DNA of 64,000 nucleotides. Source: Actinoplanes ianthinogenes (GTDB lineage Bacteria > Actinomycetota > Actinomycetes > Mycobacteriales > Micromonosporaceae). Both the position numbers and the translations under genes were made by a program. Of the stretch, positions 52,709 to 60,880 are shown in pieces; within the stretch, counting starts at the first letter, position 1; each line of letters starts with the position of its first letter. The notes below the pieces were generated by a model. That model made no database searches. It was not told the origin of the DNA and saw nothing but the letters and a program-made list of their open reading frames with translations. The DNA lies in contig NZ_AP023356.1 of the NCBI RefSeq assembly GCF_018324205.1, positions 3,799,501-3,863,500 of the forward strand, read 5' to 3'.

Positions 52709-53319
52709 TCCGGCGTGACGTCCTGACGAACCACCCCGACGGCAGCCGCTGGGGCCGGAAACCGGAGGGCCGCATCGAGCTCGACCCCGCGGATCATGAG
52801 GAGCCCACCTGGGAGGTGCGGGAGCCGCGGCGGCGCCGGTTCGACCGGCGGTCGCAGACCATCCTGGGGCTGGCCGCGATCGCCGCGATGCTGGCCAACG
52901 CCGGGGCGGCCTGGGCGTACTGGCGGCTGACCGAACCGGAACCGGTCGCCGCGCCGGCCCCGGCGCCGATCGACATGGTGCTGCCCGGGCGCAACGACCT
53001 CGGCCAGATCCTGCGGCCCGGCGAAGACGGGAACCTGCTGGTCACGGTCACCAACGACCGGAACGTGCCGATCCGGATCACGTCGATCGGGGTCGGGCCG
53101 GGCAACGTGATCGCCGACCCGGAACATCGGGACGCCGGCTGCGTCGAGCCCCGGGTCCGGGTCAACCAGATGTCCTACCCGGTCTCCTGGGAAGTGGCGA
53201 AGAACACCGTGGGCGCGTTCACCCTGCCCCGGGCACTGTCCATGGACCACGACACGGCGAGGGCCTGCGTCGGGGCGAACTTCACGGTGCCGCTGCGGGC
53301 GAGGGGCACCGAACGCTGA
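52705..53319 (+). CDS. Exported beta-sandwich protein, paralogue of the 51017 gene
   Basis: 204 aa. A cytoplasmic Arg-rich stretch (VREPRRRRFDRRSQ) precedes a membrane/export helix (TILGLAAIAAMLANAGAAWAYWRL), then NLLVTVTNDRNVPIRITSIGVGPGNVI and two cysteines (DAGCVEP and RACVGANFTV). The alignment to the 51017 protein covers the whole exported part, including both cysteines. It could be cell-surface attached because the helix is uncleaved or cleaved after AWA. The GTG at 52705 overlaps the leader peptide stop; an alternative is the ATG at 52600. Confidence 0.7.
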   Translation: MIRRDVLTNHPDGSRWGRKPEGRIELDPADHEEPTWEVREPRRRRFDRRSQTILGLAAIAAMLANAGAAWAYWRLTEPEPVAAPAPAPIDMVLPGRNDLGQILRPGEDGNLLVTVTNDRNVPIRITSIGVGPGNVIADPEHRDAGCVEPRVRVNQMSYPVSWEVAKNTVGAFTLPRALSMDHDTARACVGANFTVPLRARGTER

Positions 53320-53355
53320 GGTTTCCGGCCGTGGGATCCGGGTCATTCACCTGAC

Positions 53356-54351
53356 ATGACCAGGATTTCGGTAGTTACCGGCGCGAGTGGTGGCATCGGG
53401 CGGGCGGTGGCCCGGCGGCTGGCGGCCCGGGGCGACACCGTCGCGCTGCTGGCCCGTGGCGAGGAGGGCCTGGACGGCGCGGCCGAGGACGTCCGGCGGG
53501 CCGGCGGCGTGGCCCTGCCGATCGAGGTGGACGTCGCCGACTACCAGGCGGTGGACGCGGCGGCGGACCGGGTGGAGAAGGAGCTCGGGCCGATCGGGCT
53601 CTGGGTCAACAACGCGTTCTCCAGCGTCTTCGCCCCGTTCGTGGAGATCGAGATGCCGGAGTTCGTGCGGACCACCGAGGTCAGCTACCTGGGCTACGTA
53701 TACGGCACCCGGGCCGCGCTGTCCCGGATGCGCACCCGGGACCAGGGTGTGATCGTGCAGGTCGGGTCGGCGCTGGCGTATCGCGGGATTCCGTTGCAGA
53801 GCGCGTACTGCGGGGCGAAGCACGCGATCCAGGGGTTCACCGAGTCGCTGCGGGTGGAGCTGCTGCACGAGAAGAGCAACGTGCACGTGACCATGGTGCA
53901 GATGCCGGCGGTGAACACCCCGCAGTTCGGCTGGGTGCTGTCCCGGCTGCCGCGCCGGGCCCAGCCGGTGCCGCCCATCTACCAGCCCGAGGTGGCCGCG
54001 CGTGCTGTCGAGTACGCCGCCGACCACCCGAAACGCCGGGAGTACTGGGTGGGCGGGTCGACCGCGCTGACCCTGGCGGCGAACGCGATCGCGCCCGGGA
54101 TCCTGGACCGTTACCTGGCCCGGACCGGCTTCAAGGGGCAGCAGACCGAGCAGCGCCGCTCACCGGACCAGCCGGCCAACCTGTGGGAGCCCGCCGACGA
54201 GCGGACCGACGCGGGGGCGCACGGTGACTTCGACGACCGGTCCAGTGATCGGAGCCTGCAGCTGTGGGCTTCGCAGCACCACGGTGTGCTGGCCGCGGCA
54301 GGGGCCGGGCTGGTGGCGGCGGGGGCGGCTTGGGCGTTCGGGCGGCGGTGA
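53356..54351 (+). CDS. Short-chain dehydrogenase/reductase
   Basis: 331 aa. Rossmann TGASGGIG at residues 8-15, catalytic Ser in VGSALAYRG, and the YxxxK in YCGAKHAIQGF. The C-terminal 60 residues beyond the SDR fold end in a hydrophobic helix (GVLAAAGAGLVAAGAAWAFGRR) that could anchor the enzyme to the membrane. It oxidises or reduces a hydroxyl/keto group; the substrate cannot be told. No regulated partner is visible; the upstream gene ends 36 bp away. Confidence 0.92.
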   Translation: MTRISVVTGASGGIGRAVARRLAARGDTVALLARGEEGLDGAAEDVRRAGGVALPIEVDVADYQAVDAAADRVEKELGPIGLWVNNAFSSVFAPFVEIEMPEFVRTTEVSYLGYVYGTRAALSRMRTRDQGVIVQVGSALAYRGIPLQSAYCGAKHAIQGFTESLRVELLHEKSNVHVTMVQMPAVNTPQFGWVLSRLPRRAQPVPPIYQPEVAARAVEYAADHPKRREYWVGGSTALTLAANAIAPGILDRYLARTGFKGQQTEQRRSPDQPANLWEPADERTDAGAHGDFDDRSSDRSLQLWASQHHGVLAAAGAGLVAAGAAWAFGRR

Positions 54352-54486
54352 TCCGCTGCCCGCTCGCAGGCCCGCCCTCCCTGGGGGCCACCACTGGCCA
54401 GTGTGCCGGACATCGGCAAGATCAGGAGCGGGCGCTGTGGACAGACCGCCGCTGTGGACAGCGGTACCGATGATCGCCCGGACGCC

Positions 54487-55734
54487 CTACGCGTCCATCC
54501 GGGCCCGATAGAAGCCCGGCTCAAGATCGGCGGGATCCACCACCACCGCGGTGTGCAGGACCGCCCGGGCCCGGTCGGTGGCGGCGCGAGCCAGCTGCAC
54601 GTCATGGCTGGCCGCTTCGATCCCGTCGGCGATCACCTTGGCGGTGGCGTCGCCGTAGGTGCGGGCGTCGTGCACCTCGCGTTCGTGGATCAGCGCCGCT
54701 TCGTGCTCGCGGAGGCGGGCCGCGCGGGCCTCGTTGCGTTCGTAGGCGTTGCCCCGGGAGGCGAACTTGAGGCCGATCGCGGCGCAGTCCAGCGCCACCA
54801 TCAGCAACGCGATGCCCAGGTAGTACACGCCGACGCCCCAGAAGTCCACGGTGACCAGCCGCCACATCGCGGCGGTCCGAGCCCCGAAGCCGGAGTCACC
54901 GCGCACCACCGCGGCGTTGGCCGCCCGCTCCGTGGTGAGCAGCGACGCCAGCCGGGACTGCTCGGCGGCTCGGGCGGCGCGCTCCGGCCGCTGGTCGCGC
55001 TGCAACTGGGCGGCCTGCCGGTCGAGCGCGGCCGCCTGGGCATCCAGTGACCGGGAGCGGCGGACCAGGTCGTGGCAGTAGCCGCCACGTGGGCAGCCGG
55101 GGCTGTGCGTGACACCGGAGCCGCGCGAGTCGGCCAGAGCCTGGCGGTAGAGGATGCGGGCGTCCTGGCGTTTGCCGGCCGCCCGGTCGGTGAGCGAGCG
55201 GACCGCGGCGTCGTCGGCGCCGGCCTGTCCGCGCAGGTCGGCGAGCCGCGCCTGGTACCCGGCCACCGCGCCGCCCGCGTCCAGCCGGTCGAGCTGGGCG
55301 TTGTGTGTCTCGGCGAGCCGGGCGTCGATCTCACCGCGGTACCGGGCGAGCATCAGCGGCTCGGTCACCACCACCGCGAACAGCAGTGCCAGCCCGATCC
55401 GGCCCAGGTAGAGGCCGAGCGTCGGCGGGCGCAGGAGCAGGTGCGGGTCGGTGGAGTCCAGCCGCTCGTAGTTGACCGCGACCCGGCCGACCACGGCCCG
55501 GTCGTAGGCGACCACCCCGACCGCGACGAGCGGGCCGACCAGCCACTGGTACCAGGGATGCCGGTAACCGGTGCTGGCGTCGATGAACGCCGCGCCGCCG
55601 ATCGTCGCGTAGAGGAAGTAGAGCAGGATGAAGACGCCGATCGAGCGGTACAGTACGCGATCCGAATGCGTCGTCACGCTGCGCGGATTCACGTTCGCCA
55701 CCCGCAGCAGCAGGTGCCCGAGGCCCGTGCGCAT
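54487..55734 (-). CDS. DUF4407 membrane protein
   Basis: 415 aa. Four hydrophobic segments: IGVFILLYFLYATIGGAAFI, WLVGPLVAVGVVAYDRAVVG, LGRIGLALLFAVVVTEPLM and VYYLGIALLMVALDCAAIGL, with a long Gln/Arg-rich coiled-coil domain (residues 130-290) between the third and fourth. The DRAVVGR segment is the DUF4407 marker. Function unknown; such proteins are often encoded near transport or stress genes. It is in an operon with SIMPL, dapC and fdxA (gaps of 45 and 3 bp). Confidence 0.85.
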   Translation of the reverse strand: MRTGLGHLLLRVANVNPRSVTTHSDRVLYRSIGVFILLYFLYATIGGAAFIDASTGYRHPWYQWLVGPLVAVGVVAYDRAVVGRVAVNYERLDSTDPHLLLRPPTLGLYLGRIGLALLFAVVVTEPLMLARYRGEIDARLAETHNAQLDRLDAGGAVAGYQARLADLRGQAGADDAAVRSLTDRAAGKRQDARILYRQALADSRGSGVTHSPGCPRGGYCHDLVRRSRSLDAQAAALDRQAAQLQRDQRPERAARAAEQSRLASLLTTERAANAAVVRGDSGFGARTAAMWRLVTVDFWGVGVYYLGIALLMVALDCAAIGLKFASRGNAYERNEARAARLREHEAALIHEREVHDARTYGDATAKVIADGIEAASHDVQLARAATDRARAVLHTAVVVDPADLEPGFYRARMDA

Positions 55735-55779
55735 GCGGTCGAGTCTGGCCGACCGGGGCGCGGCGCGTGCCCGGAACGC

Positions 55780-56448
55780 TCAGATCGGCGAAGGCTCAGG
55801 CAGGGTCGGCTCGCTGATCGTGACGGTGACCCGGACCTGGGCCTGCACCGTCTGCAACTCCGGCTCCAGCTGCAGCTCCAGTGAGCCGGCGTCCTCGGCG
55901 GACAGGTTCCGGAACCCCGCGCTGCCGGCCGCCATGCCGTAACCGCTCTCGGCGAACGAGTCGGTGATCTCGATCAGGCGGTCCACCTGGGCGCCGACGG
56001 CGGCGGCGTACTCCCCGGCCCGGCGCAGCGCGTCGGCGACCGCGGCCTGCCGGACCTCGGCGGCCGCCCGGGTCTCCGGGCGCAGCCGCCACCACGGGCC
56101 GGAGACCGTGGTCAGCTCCTCGCCGCCGAGTCGCAGCAACAGGTCGCCGAGCACGGTGAAGTCAGTGACGATCACCCGGGTGGCGATCACCCCGTGATAG
56201 GCGAGGACCTCCTCGCCGCGCCGCTTCAGCTGCGGGCGCACGTGGAAGCCGGCGCTCTCCCGCCGCTCGATCGCGGCGGCGAACTGGTCGAGAACCGCGC
56301 CGATCGCCGCGGACCGCTCGGTCAGCCGCTCCAGCACCGACTCGCGACTGCGGCCCTTGGCCGCCGACTCGACGTGGACGATCGCCTGCTCGGGCAGCAC
56401 CTCCCGGACGGCCTCACCCTTGGCGACGACGACCGGGAGACGCTCCAT
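55780..56448 (-). CDS. SIMPL domain (DUF541) protein
   Basis: 222 aa. VVAKGEAVREVLPEQAIVHVESAAKGRSRESVLERLTERSAAIGAVLDQ is the SIMPL opening, and the later GVIATRVIVTDFTVLGDLL and ALRRAGEYAAAVGAQV match the second half. There is no signal peptide, so it is probably cytoplasmic, unlike the periplasmic YggE type. Function unknown. It starts 3 bp after the dapC stop and is followed by the DUF4407 gene. Confidence 0.85.
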   Translation of the reverse strand: MERLPVVVAKGEAVREVLPEQAIVHVESAAKGRSRESVLERLTERSAAIGAVLDQFAAAIERRESAGFHVRPQLKRRGEEVLAYHGVIATRVIVTDFTVLGDLLLRLGGEELTTVSGPWWRLRPETRAAAEVRQAAVADALRRAGEYAAAVGAQVDRLIEITDSFAESGYGMAAGSAGFRNLSAEDAGSLELQLEPELQTVQAQVRVTVTISEPTLPEPSPI

Positions 56449-56451
56449 CGA

Positions 56452-57549
56452 CTAGATCCCCTCAGCGAGTCGCTCGGCGGCCGCGGCCACCCGCTCGTCG
56501 GTCGCGGTGAGCGCGATCCGGACGTGCTGAGCGGCGGCCGGGCCGTAGAACGCGCCCGGCGCGGCCAGGATGCCCCGCTCGGCCAGCCGCTCCACGGTCT
56601 GCCAGCAGTCCTCGCCACGGGTCGCCCAGAGGTAGAGCCCGGCCTCCGAGTGACTGATCTCGAAACCGGCCTTGACCAGGGCGGACCGCAGGATCTCCCG
56701 GCGCGCCGCGTAACGCTCGCGCTGGACGGCCACGTGCTCCTCGTCGGTCAGCGCGGCGACCATGGCCGCCTGCACCGGCGCCGGCACGATCATGCCGCCG
56801 TGCTTGCGCACCGCGAGCAGCTCGCCGACCAGGGCCGGGTCGCCACCGACGAAACCGGCGCGATAGCCGGCCAGGTTGGACCGCTTGGAGAGCGAGTGCA
56901 CGGCCAGCACGCCGGTGTAGTCACCGCCGGTCACCTCGTCGGAGAGCACCGAGACGGGCTCGGTCTCCCAGCCGAGCGAGAGGTAGCACTCGTCGCTGAC
57001 CACGACGGCGCCGCGCTCGCGGGCCCAGGCGACCACCTTGCGCAGGTGCTCGGCCGGGAGGACCTTGCCGGTCGGGTTGGACGGCGAGTTGATCCAGACC
57101 AGCTTGACCGGCGCCGGCCCGACCGCGGTGAGCGAGTCGGACCGGATCACCTCGGCGCCGGCCAGGCGGACGCCGACCTCATAAGTCGGGTAGCAGACCT
57201 GGGGGATGACCACCCGGTCGCCGGGGCCGACGCCGAGCAGCGTCGGCAGCCAGGCGACCAGTTCCTTGGAGCCGATGGTGGGCAGCACCCCGAGCGCACC
57301 GGAAGCGCGGCACGCCCGCGCCAGCCAGCCGGCGATCGCGGCCCGCAGGGTCGCGGTGCCGGCGGTCAGCGGATAGCCGGGCGTGTCGGCGCTCTCCACG
57401 AGGGCCTGCCGGATGACCTGCGGGACCGGATCGACCGGCGTGCCGACCGAGAGGTCGACGATGCCGTCCGGGTGGGAGGCGGCGCGGGTCTTGGCCGGCT
57501 CCAGCAGGTCCCAGGGGAAATCCGGCAGGGCCGACGACAGAGCGCTCAG
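56452..57549 (-). CDS. dapC: Succinyl-diaminopimelate transaminase (class I/II aminotransferase)
   Basis: 365 aa. PLP fold type [24 protein letters not shown], the [22 protein letters not shown] segment, [12 protein letters not shown] and the Schiff-base Lys in [18 protein letters not shown]. This is the actinobacterial DapC of the succinylase pathway, next to fdxA as in Rv1177/Rv1178. No ATG, GTG or TTG lies in frame near the expected start. The best start is a CTG at 57549 whose CTGA overlaps the ferredoxin stop, with GGGGA six nt upstream; a longer form would need a start within fdxA. Confidence 0.9.
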   Translation of the reverse strand: MSALSSALPDFPWDLLEPAKTRAASHPDGIVDLSVGTPVDPVPQVIRQALVESADTPGYPLTAGTATLRAAIAGWLARACRASGALGVLPTIGSKELVAWLPTLLGVGPGDRVVIPQVCYPTYEVGVRLAGAEVIRSDSLTAVGPAPVKLVWINSPSNPTGKVLPAEHLRKVVAWARERGAVVVSDECYLSLGWETEPVSVLSDEVTGGDYTGVLAVHSLSKRSNLAGYRAGFVGGDPALVGELLAVRKHGGMIVPAPVQAAMVAALTDEEHVAVQRERYAARREILRSALVKAGFEISHSEAGLYLWATRGEDCWQTVERLAERGILAAPGAFYGPAAAQHVRIALTATDERVAAAAERLAEGI

Positions 57550-57872
57550 TGTGCGTCCCCACGCGGCGGCTGAGCGGCGACGAACGTCGCGTCCTTCTCG
57601 ATCTTGCCGACCTTGGAGGCACCACCGGGCGAACCGAGATCCTCGAAGAACTCGTAGTTCGCGTTGGTGTAGTCCTTCCACTGCTCCGGGACGTCGTCCT
57701 CGTAGAAGATCGCCTCGACCGGGCAGACCGGCTCACAGGCCCCGCAGTCCACGCACTCATCGGGGTGGATGTAGAGCATCCGGTTGCCCTCGTAGATGCA
57801 GTCGACCGGGCACTCTTCGATGCATGCCTTGTCGAGAACATCGACGCAGGGCTCAGCGATGATGTAGGTCAC
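57546..57872 (-). CDS. fdxA: Seven-iron ferredoxin (FdxA/FdxC type)
   Basis: 108 aa. [29 protein letters not shown] and [17 protein letters not shown] give the 3Fe-4S plus 4Fe-4S cysteine set, followed by the acidic [28 protein letters not shown] tail of this family. It is a low-potential electron carrier; the partner is unknown. dapC follows directly with overlapping codons. A GGGAAAGACCCGTG region precedes the ATG at 57872. Confidence 0.95.
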   Translation of the reverse strand: MTYIIAEPCVDVLDKACIEECPVDCIYEGNRMLYIHPDECVDCGACEPVCPVEAIFYEDDVPEQWKDYTNANYEFFEDLGSPGGASKVGKIEKDATFVAAQPPRGDAH

Positions 57873-57954
57873 GGGTCTTTCCCTTCAAAGCCGCGCCGCG
57901 TGGACCGCCGACGACAAATGCAGAGCCTAGTATTCCCGCCGAAGGAGGTAATAC

Positions 57955-58917
57955 GTGCTCCGACAGCAGGATGTGGGACACCGGGTGGTGGTACGGCGAA
58001 TTGTAGGCGTATCCGAGGATCGCCCGCTCTACACGGATGCGCTGGGCGAGCTCGTCGACCTCACCGAGACCGATCTCACAATCGCGACCGACAAGGGCAC
58101 CCTGCGCGTGCCGCTGCGCGAGGTGCACCGGGCGAAGCGGGTGCCGCCGGCCCGCCGCCCGCACGCCGCCGCGGTGATCGCCCTGGAACTGGCCGCCGAC
58201 GCCGCCTGGCCCGCCCCGGTCCGCGCCCGGCTGGGCAACTGGCTGCTGCGCGCGGCGGACAACTGGACCGGCCGGGCGAACTCGGCGCTCGCCGTCGGCG
58301 ACCCGGACCGGCCGCTGGAGGCGGCGATCGACGCGGTCGAGCGGTGGTACCACGACCGCGGCCAGCGCCCGATGATCAACGCGCCGATGCCGCTGGCCGC
58401 GCCGGTCAACGCGACCCTGGACGAGCGGGGCTGGACCGCCCGGCCGCTCACGCTGGTGCAGACCGCGCCGCTGGCCCCGCTGCTGGCCGCCGCGGTCCGC
58501 GCCGACCTGCCGCCGGTCGACCTGGCCGACTCCCCCGGCGACGACTGGTATGCGATGGTCGCGGCGCACAAGGGGCACCTGCCGACGGCCGCGGTGCGGA
58601 TCCTGACCGGCGTACCGGAAAAGGTCTTCGCCCACGTCCGCGACGCGGACGGTGAGCTGATCGCGGTCGCTCGCGGGGCGATCAGCGGGCCGGACCGCTG
58701 GCTGGGCATCTCGCTGTTGCAGACCACGCCGGCCGCGCGGCGGCGCGGCCTGGGGCGGCACGTGGTCCGCGGCCTCGCGCAGTGGGCCGCGCAGCATCAG
58801 GTGAGCCGGGCGTATCTCCAGGTGGAGGAGCGGAACGCGGGCGCCGTGGCGCTGTACGGTCAGCTCGGTTTCAGTACCCATCACACCTATCTGACGCGGG
58901 AAGCGCCGCTCGCCTAG
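57955..58917 (+). CDS. GNAT N-acetyltransferase, Rv0428c/cg3035-like
   Basis: 320 aa. An N-terminal SH3-like part (VGHRVVVRRIVG, LVDLTETDLTIATDKGTLRVPLREV) is followed by a linker and a C-terminal GNAT fold with the acetyl-CoA loop RRRGLGRHVVRGLAQWA and the NAGAVALYGQLGF end. The architecture matches the cg3035/Rv0428c group. It transfers acetyl to an unidentified amine. The GTG has AAGGAGGT six nt upstream. The stop overlaps the stop of the convergent membrane gene by four bases. Confidence 0.9.
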   Translation: MLRQQDVGHRVVVRRIVGVSEDRPLYTDALGELVDLTETDLTIATDKGTLRVPLREVHRAKRVPPARRPHAAAVIALELAADAAWPAPVRARLGNWLLRAADNWTGRANSALAVGDPDRPLEAAIDAVERWYHDRGQRPMINAPMPLAAPVNATLDERGWTARPLTLVQTAPLAPLLAAAVRADLPPVDLADSPGDDWYAMVAAHKGHLPTAAVRILTGVPEKVFAHVRDADGELIAVARGAISGPDRWLGISLLQTTPAARRRGLGRHVVRGLAQWAAQHQVSRAYLQVEERNAGAVALYGQLGFSTHHTYLTREAPLA

Positions 58918-59381
58918 CGGCGGACGATCTTGCGGGGCCGGGTGGTCCGGCGCTCGCTGTACGCCTTCAGCGAGCGGGAGCGGAAGTCCAGGCCGAGCAG
59001 CACCGCGGTCCAGTAACCGAGCAGGGTCCCGACGATCGCGCAGGCGGCGTAAAGCCAGATCTGGGCGAAGAAGTCGCCCGCCCCGTTCGCCAGCGGGCGG
59101 CTGGCGCTCAGGAACGGTCCCACCAGGACGGTCAGCAGCATGCCGCCGAGCGCGCCGCCGCCGAGGTCGGGCAGCCAGTCGGTGAGCCGCCGGCGGCGCG
59201 ACCAGGTGAACGCGAGGATGCCCAGGGTCACCGCGACCAGGCCGAACATGACGATCGAGCCACGGGTCTGCGCGGTGTCCGAACTGTCGAATCCGAAGCG
59301 GACGACCAGCCTGGTCACCGCGTTGATCGCGAACAGGGCGACCGCCAGCACCGTGATCCGGAACCAGCGCTGCTGCCTCAT
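58914..59381 (-). CDS. Integral membrane protein of unknown function
   Basis: 155 aa with four hydrophobic segments (FRITVLAVALFAINAVTRLV, IVMFGLVAVTLGILAFTW, LGGMLLTVLVGPFLS, IWLYAACAIVGTLLGYWTAVLLG) and basic cytoplasmic ends (RSRRRRLTDW and SERRTTRPRKIVRR). No family is recognised. The ATG at 59381 has GGGAGG about seven nt upstream; the open frame extends further but lacks a signal. It converges with the GNAT gene. Confidence 0.75.
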   Translation of the reverse strand: MRQQRWFRITVLAVALFAINAVTRLVVRFGFDSSDTAQTRGSIVMFGLVAVTLGILAFTWSRRRRLTDWLPDLGGGALGGMLLTVLVGPFLSASRPLANGAGDFFAQIWLYAACAIVGTLLGYWTAVLLGLDFRSRSLKAYSERRTTRPRKIVRR

Positions 59382-59476
59382 CAAGTCCTCCCGGGAACGA
59401 ATGATGCTCGATTCCCGGTCATCTTGGCCCATGGTGCGCCACAGTTCCTAGAGGCAGGCTGAGAGTCGTCTGACAA

Positions 59477-59914
59477 TCAGCTCGGCCTCGGGACCGCCTT
59501 GAGCGGTTTCATGATCATCCGGTACGCGTAGACGGCGAACGTCACGCTGCCGACCAGGATCATCACCAGGGCCACCCAGTTGTCCCCGCCCAGCAGATAG
59601 TCCCCCTCGGCGGTGCGAGTGCCGGCGGCGCCCAGGGCCAGCAGTGTCCAGAGCGCCCACGGCACACCGATCGCCCAGCTCCGCCCGATCGTGGCGACGG
59701 CGAACCAGGCCAGCGCCAGGTTGACCGCGACGGTGATCGGGATGGCCAGGCCGATCAACCGGCCGGTGCCGGTCCAGACGTCGACATCGCCGCGGAACAG
59801 GCCGGTCACGCCGCCCACCCGGAGCGAGCTCAGCTCGAACTCGAGCATGGTCAGCACCACCGTGGCGAGGACCGTGACCAGCACACCCGCGGCCAGCGTC
59901 AGCCGCCCGCTCAT
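59477..59914 (-). CDS. Small integral membrane protein encoded with mshB
   Basis: 145 aa, four hydrophobic segments ([80 protein letters not shown]). In mycobacteria a membrane protein gene (Rv1171) also follows mshB, so this is probably the counterpart. Its ATG overlaps the mshB stop by four bases (ATGA), implying co-translation. Function unknown. Confidence 0.8.
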   Translation of the reverse strand: MSGRLTLAAGVLVTVLATVVLTMLEFELSSLRVGGVTGLFRGDVDVWTGTGRLIGLAIPITVAVNLALAWFAVATIGRSWAIGVPWALWTLLALGAAGTRTAEGDYLLGGDNWVALVMILVGSVTFAVYAYRMIMKPLKAVPRPS

Positions 59915-60807
59915 CGGGCGTCCAGATCCAGGCCGGCGAACAGGTCGCTCTCCCACTTGTGCGGGCCCTCGCCGGGACCGCGCTCGCCCTTGACCAGCGT
60001 GTAGTACTCCACACCCATGAACTCGCCGCCGAAGTCGCCGGCCATGCCGTAGAGCCAGGAGTTGTCCGGGATCTGGGTGGCGTGGGCGCGCATGGCGGCC
60101 GTCTTCTTCGCATAGTGCTCGGTGCCGTCGATCCGGGCGGCGATCTCCTCGTCCGGCGTGCCGAACGGCAGGTCGTCGATGGTTTCGACGTCGGCGAACG
60201 GGTTGCTCTCCGACTCCTTGAACGCCTCCATGCCGTCGCGCAGGACGCTCAGCGGCTGGGCGGTCCAGTAGATCTTGGCGGGGCCGTCCGGGCCGGCCAG
60301 CTCGGCGGCCCGCATCGCGACCCGGTGGGCCTGGATGTGGTCCGGGTGGCCGTAGAACCCGTTCTCGTCATAGGTGATCATGACCTGGGGACGGATCTCC
60401 CGCATGATCTCGACCAGGTGGGCGGCCGCCTCGTCCAGGTCGGCGCCCCAGAACGCGCGCGGGTGCTCGTTCGTCTCCAGGCCCATCATGCCGGAGTCCC
60501 GGTAGCGCCCCGGTCCGCCCAGCATGCGCCGGTCGGTGACGCCCAGCGCGTCGCAGGCCCGCTCCCACTCGACCAGGCGCCAGCCACCGAGCTGGTCGGC
60601 CTGTCCGGCGGCCAGCTGCGACAGGGCCGGGACGTGGATCTCGCCCTCCTCGCCGAGGGTGCACGTCACCAGCGTCACGTGGGCGCCGGTGGAGACGTAG
60701 TGCGCCATGGTCGCGCCGGTCCCGATGACCTCGTCGTCGGGATGGGCGTGCACCAGCAGCAGTCTGCGGGCGGGCAGCGAATCGGGTGCGGTCTGCTCGA
60801 CGGTCAC
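59911..60807 (-). CDS. mshB: GlcNAc-Ins deacetylase MshB (mycothiol biosynthesis)
   Basis: 298 aa, PIG-L fold. The zinc motif is [19 protein letters not shown] near residue 22, with the third ligand in [16 protein letters not shown] near residue 150. Residues of the MshB group ([18 protein letters not shown] at the C-terminus) fit. It removes the acetyl group of GlcNAc-inositol, the committed step to mycothiol, consistent with mycoredoxin at 24 kb. The GTG at 60807 has TACAGT seven nt upstream and no Shine-Dalgarno; the alternative is a GTG at 60831. Confidence 0.9.
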   Translation of the reverse strand: MTVEQTAPDSLPARRLLLVHAHPDDEVIGTGATMAHYVSTGAHVTLVTCTLGEEGEIHVPALSQLAAGQADQLGGWRLVEWERACDALGVTDRRMLGGPGRYRDSGMMGLETNEHPRAFWGADLDEAAAHLVEIMREIRPQVMITYDENGFYGHPDHIQAHRVAMRAAELAGPDGPAKIYWTAQPLSVLRDGMEAFKESESNPFADVETIDDLPFGTPDEEIAARIDGTEHYAKKTAAMRAHATQIPDNSWLYGMAGDFGGEFMGVEYYTLVKGERGPGEGPHKWESDLFAGLDLDAR

Positions 60808-60880
60808 GGCGGATACTGTACGCGCGACCACCGACAGGTTCGCTCGACGAGCCCATCGGTTTACCCGGCGGGAGTCCCCC

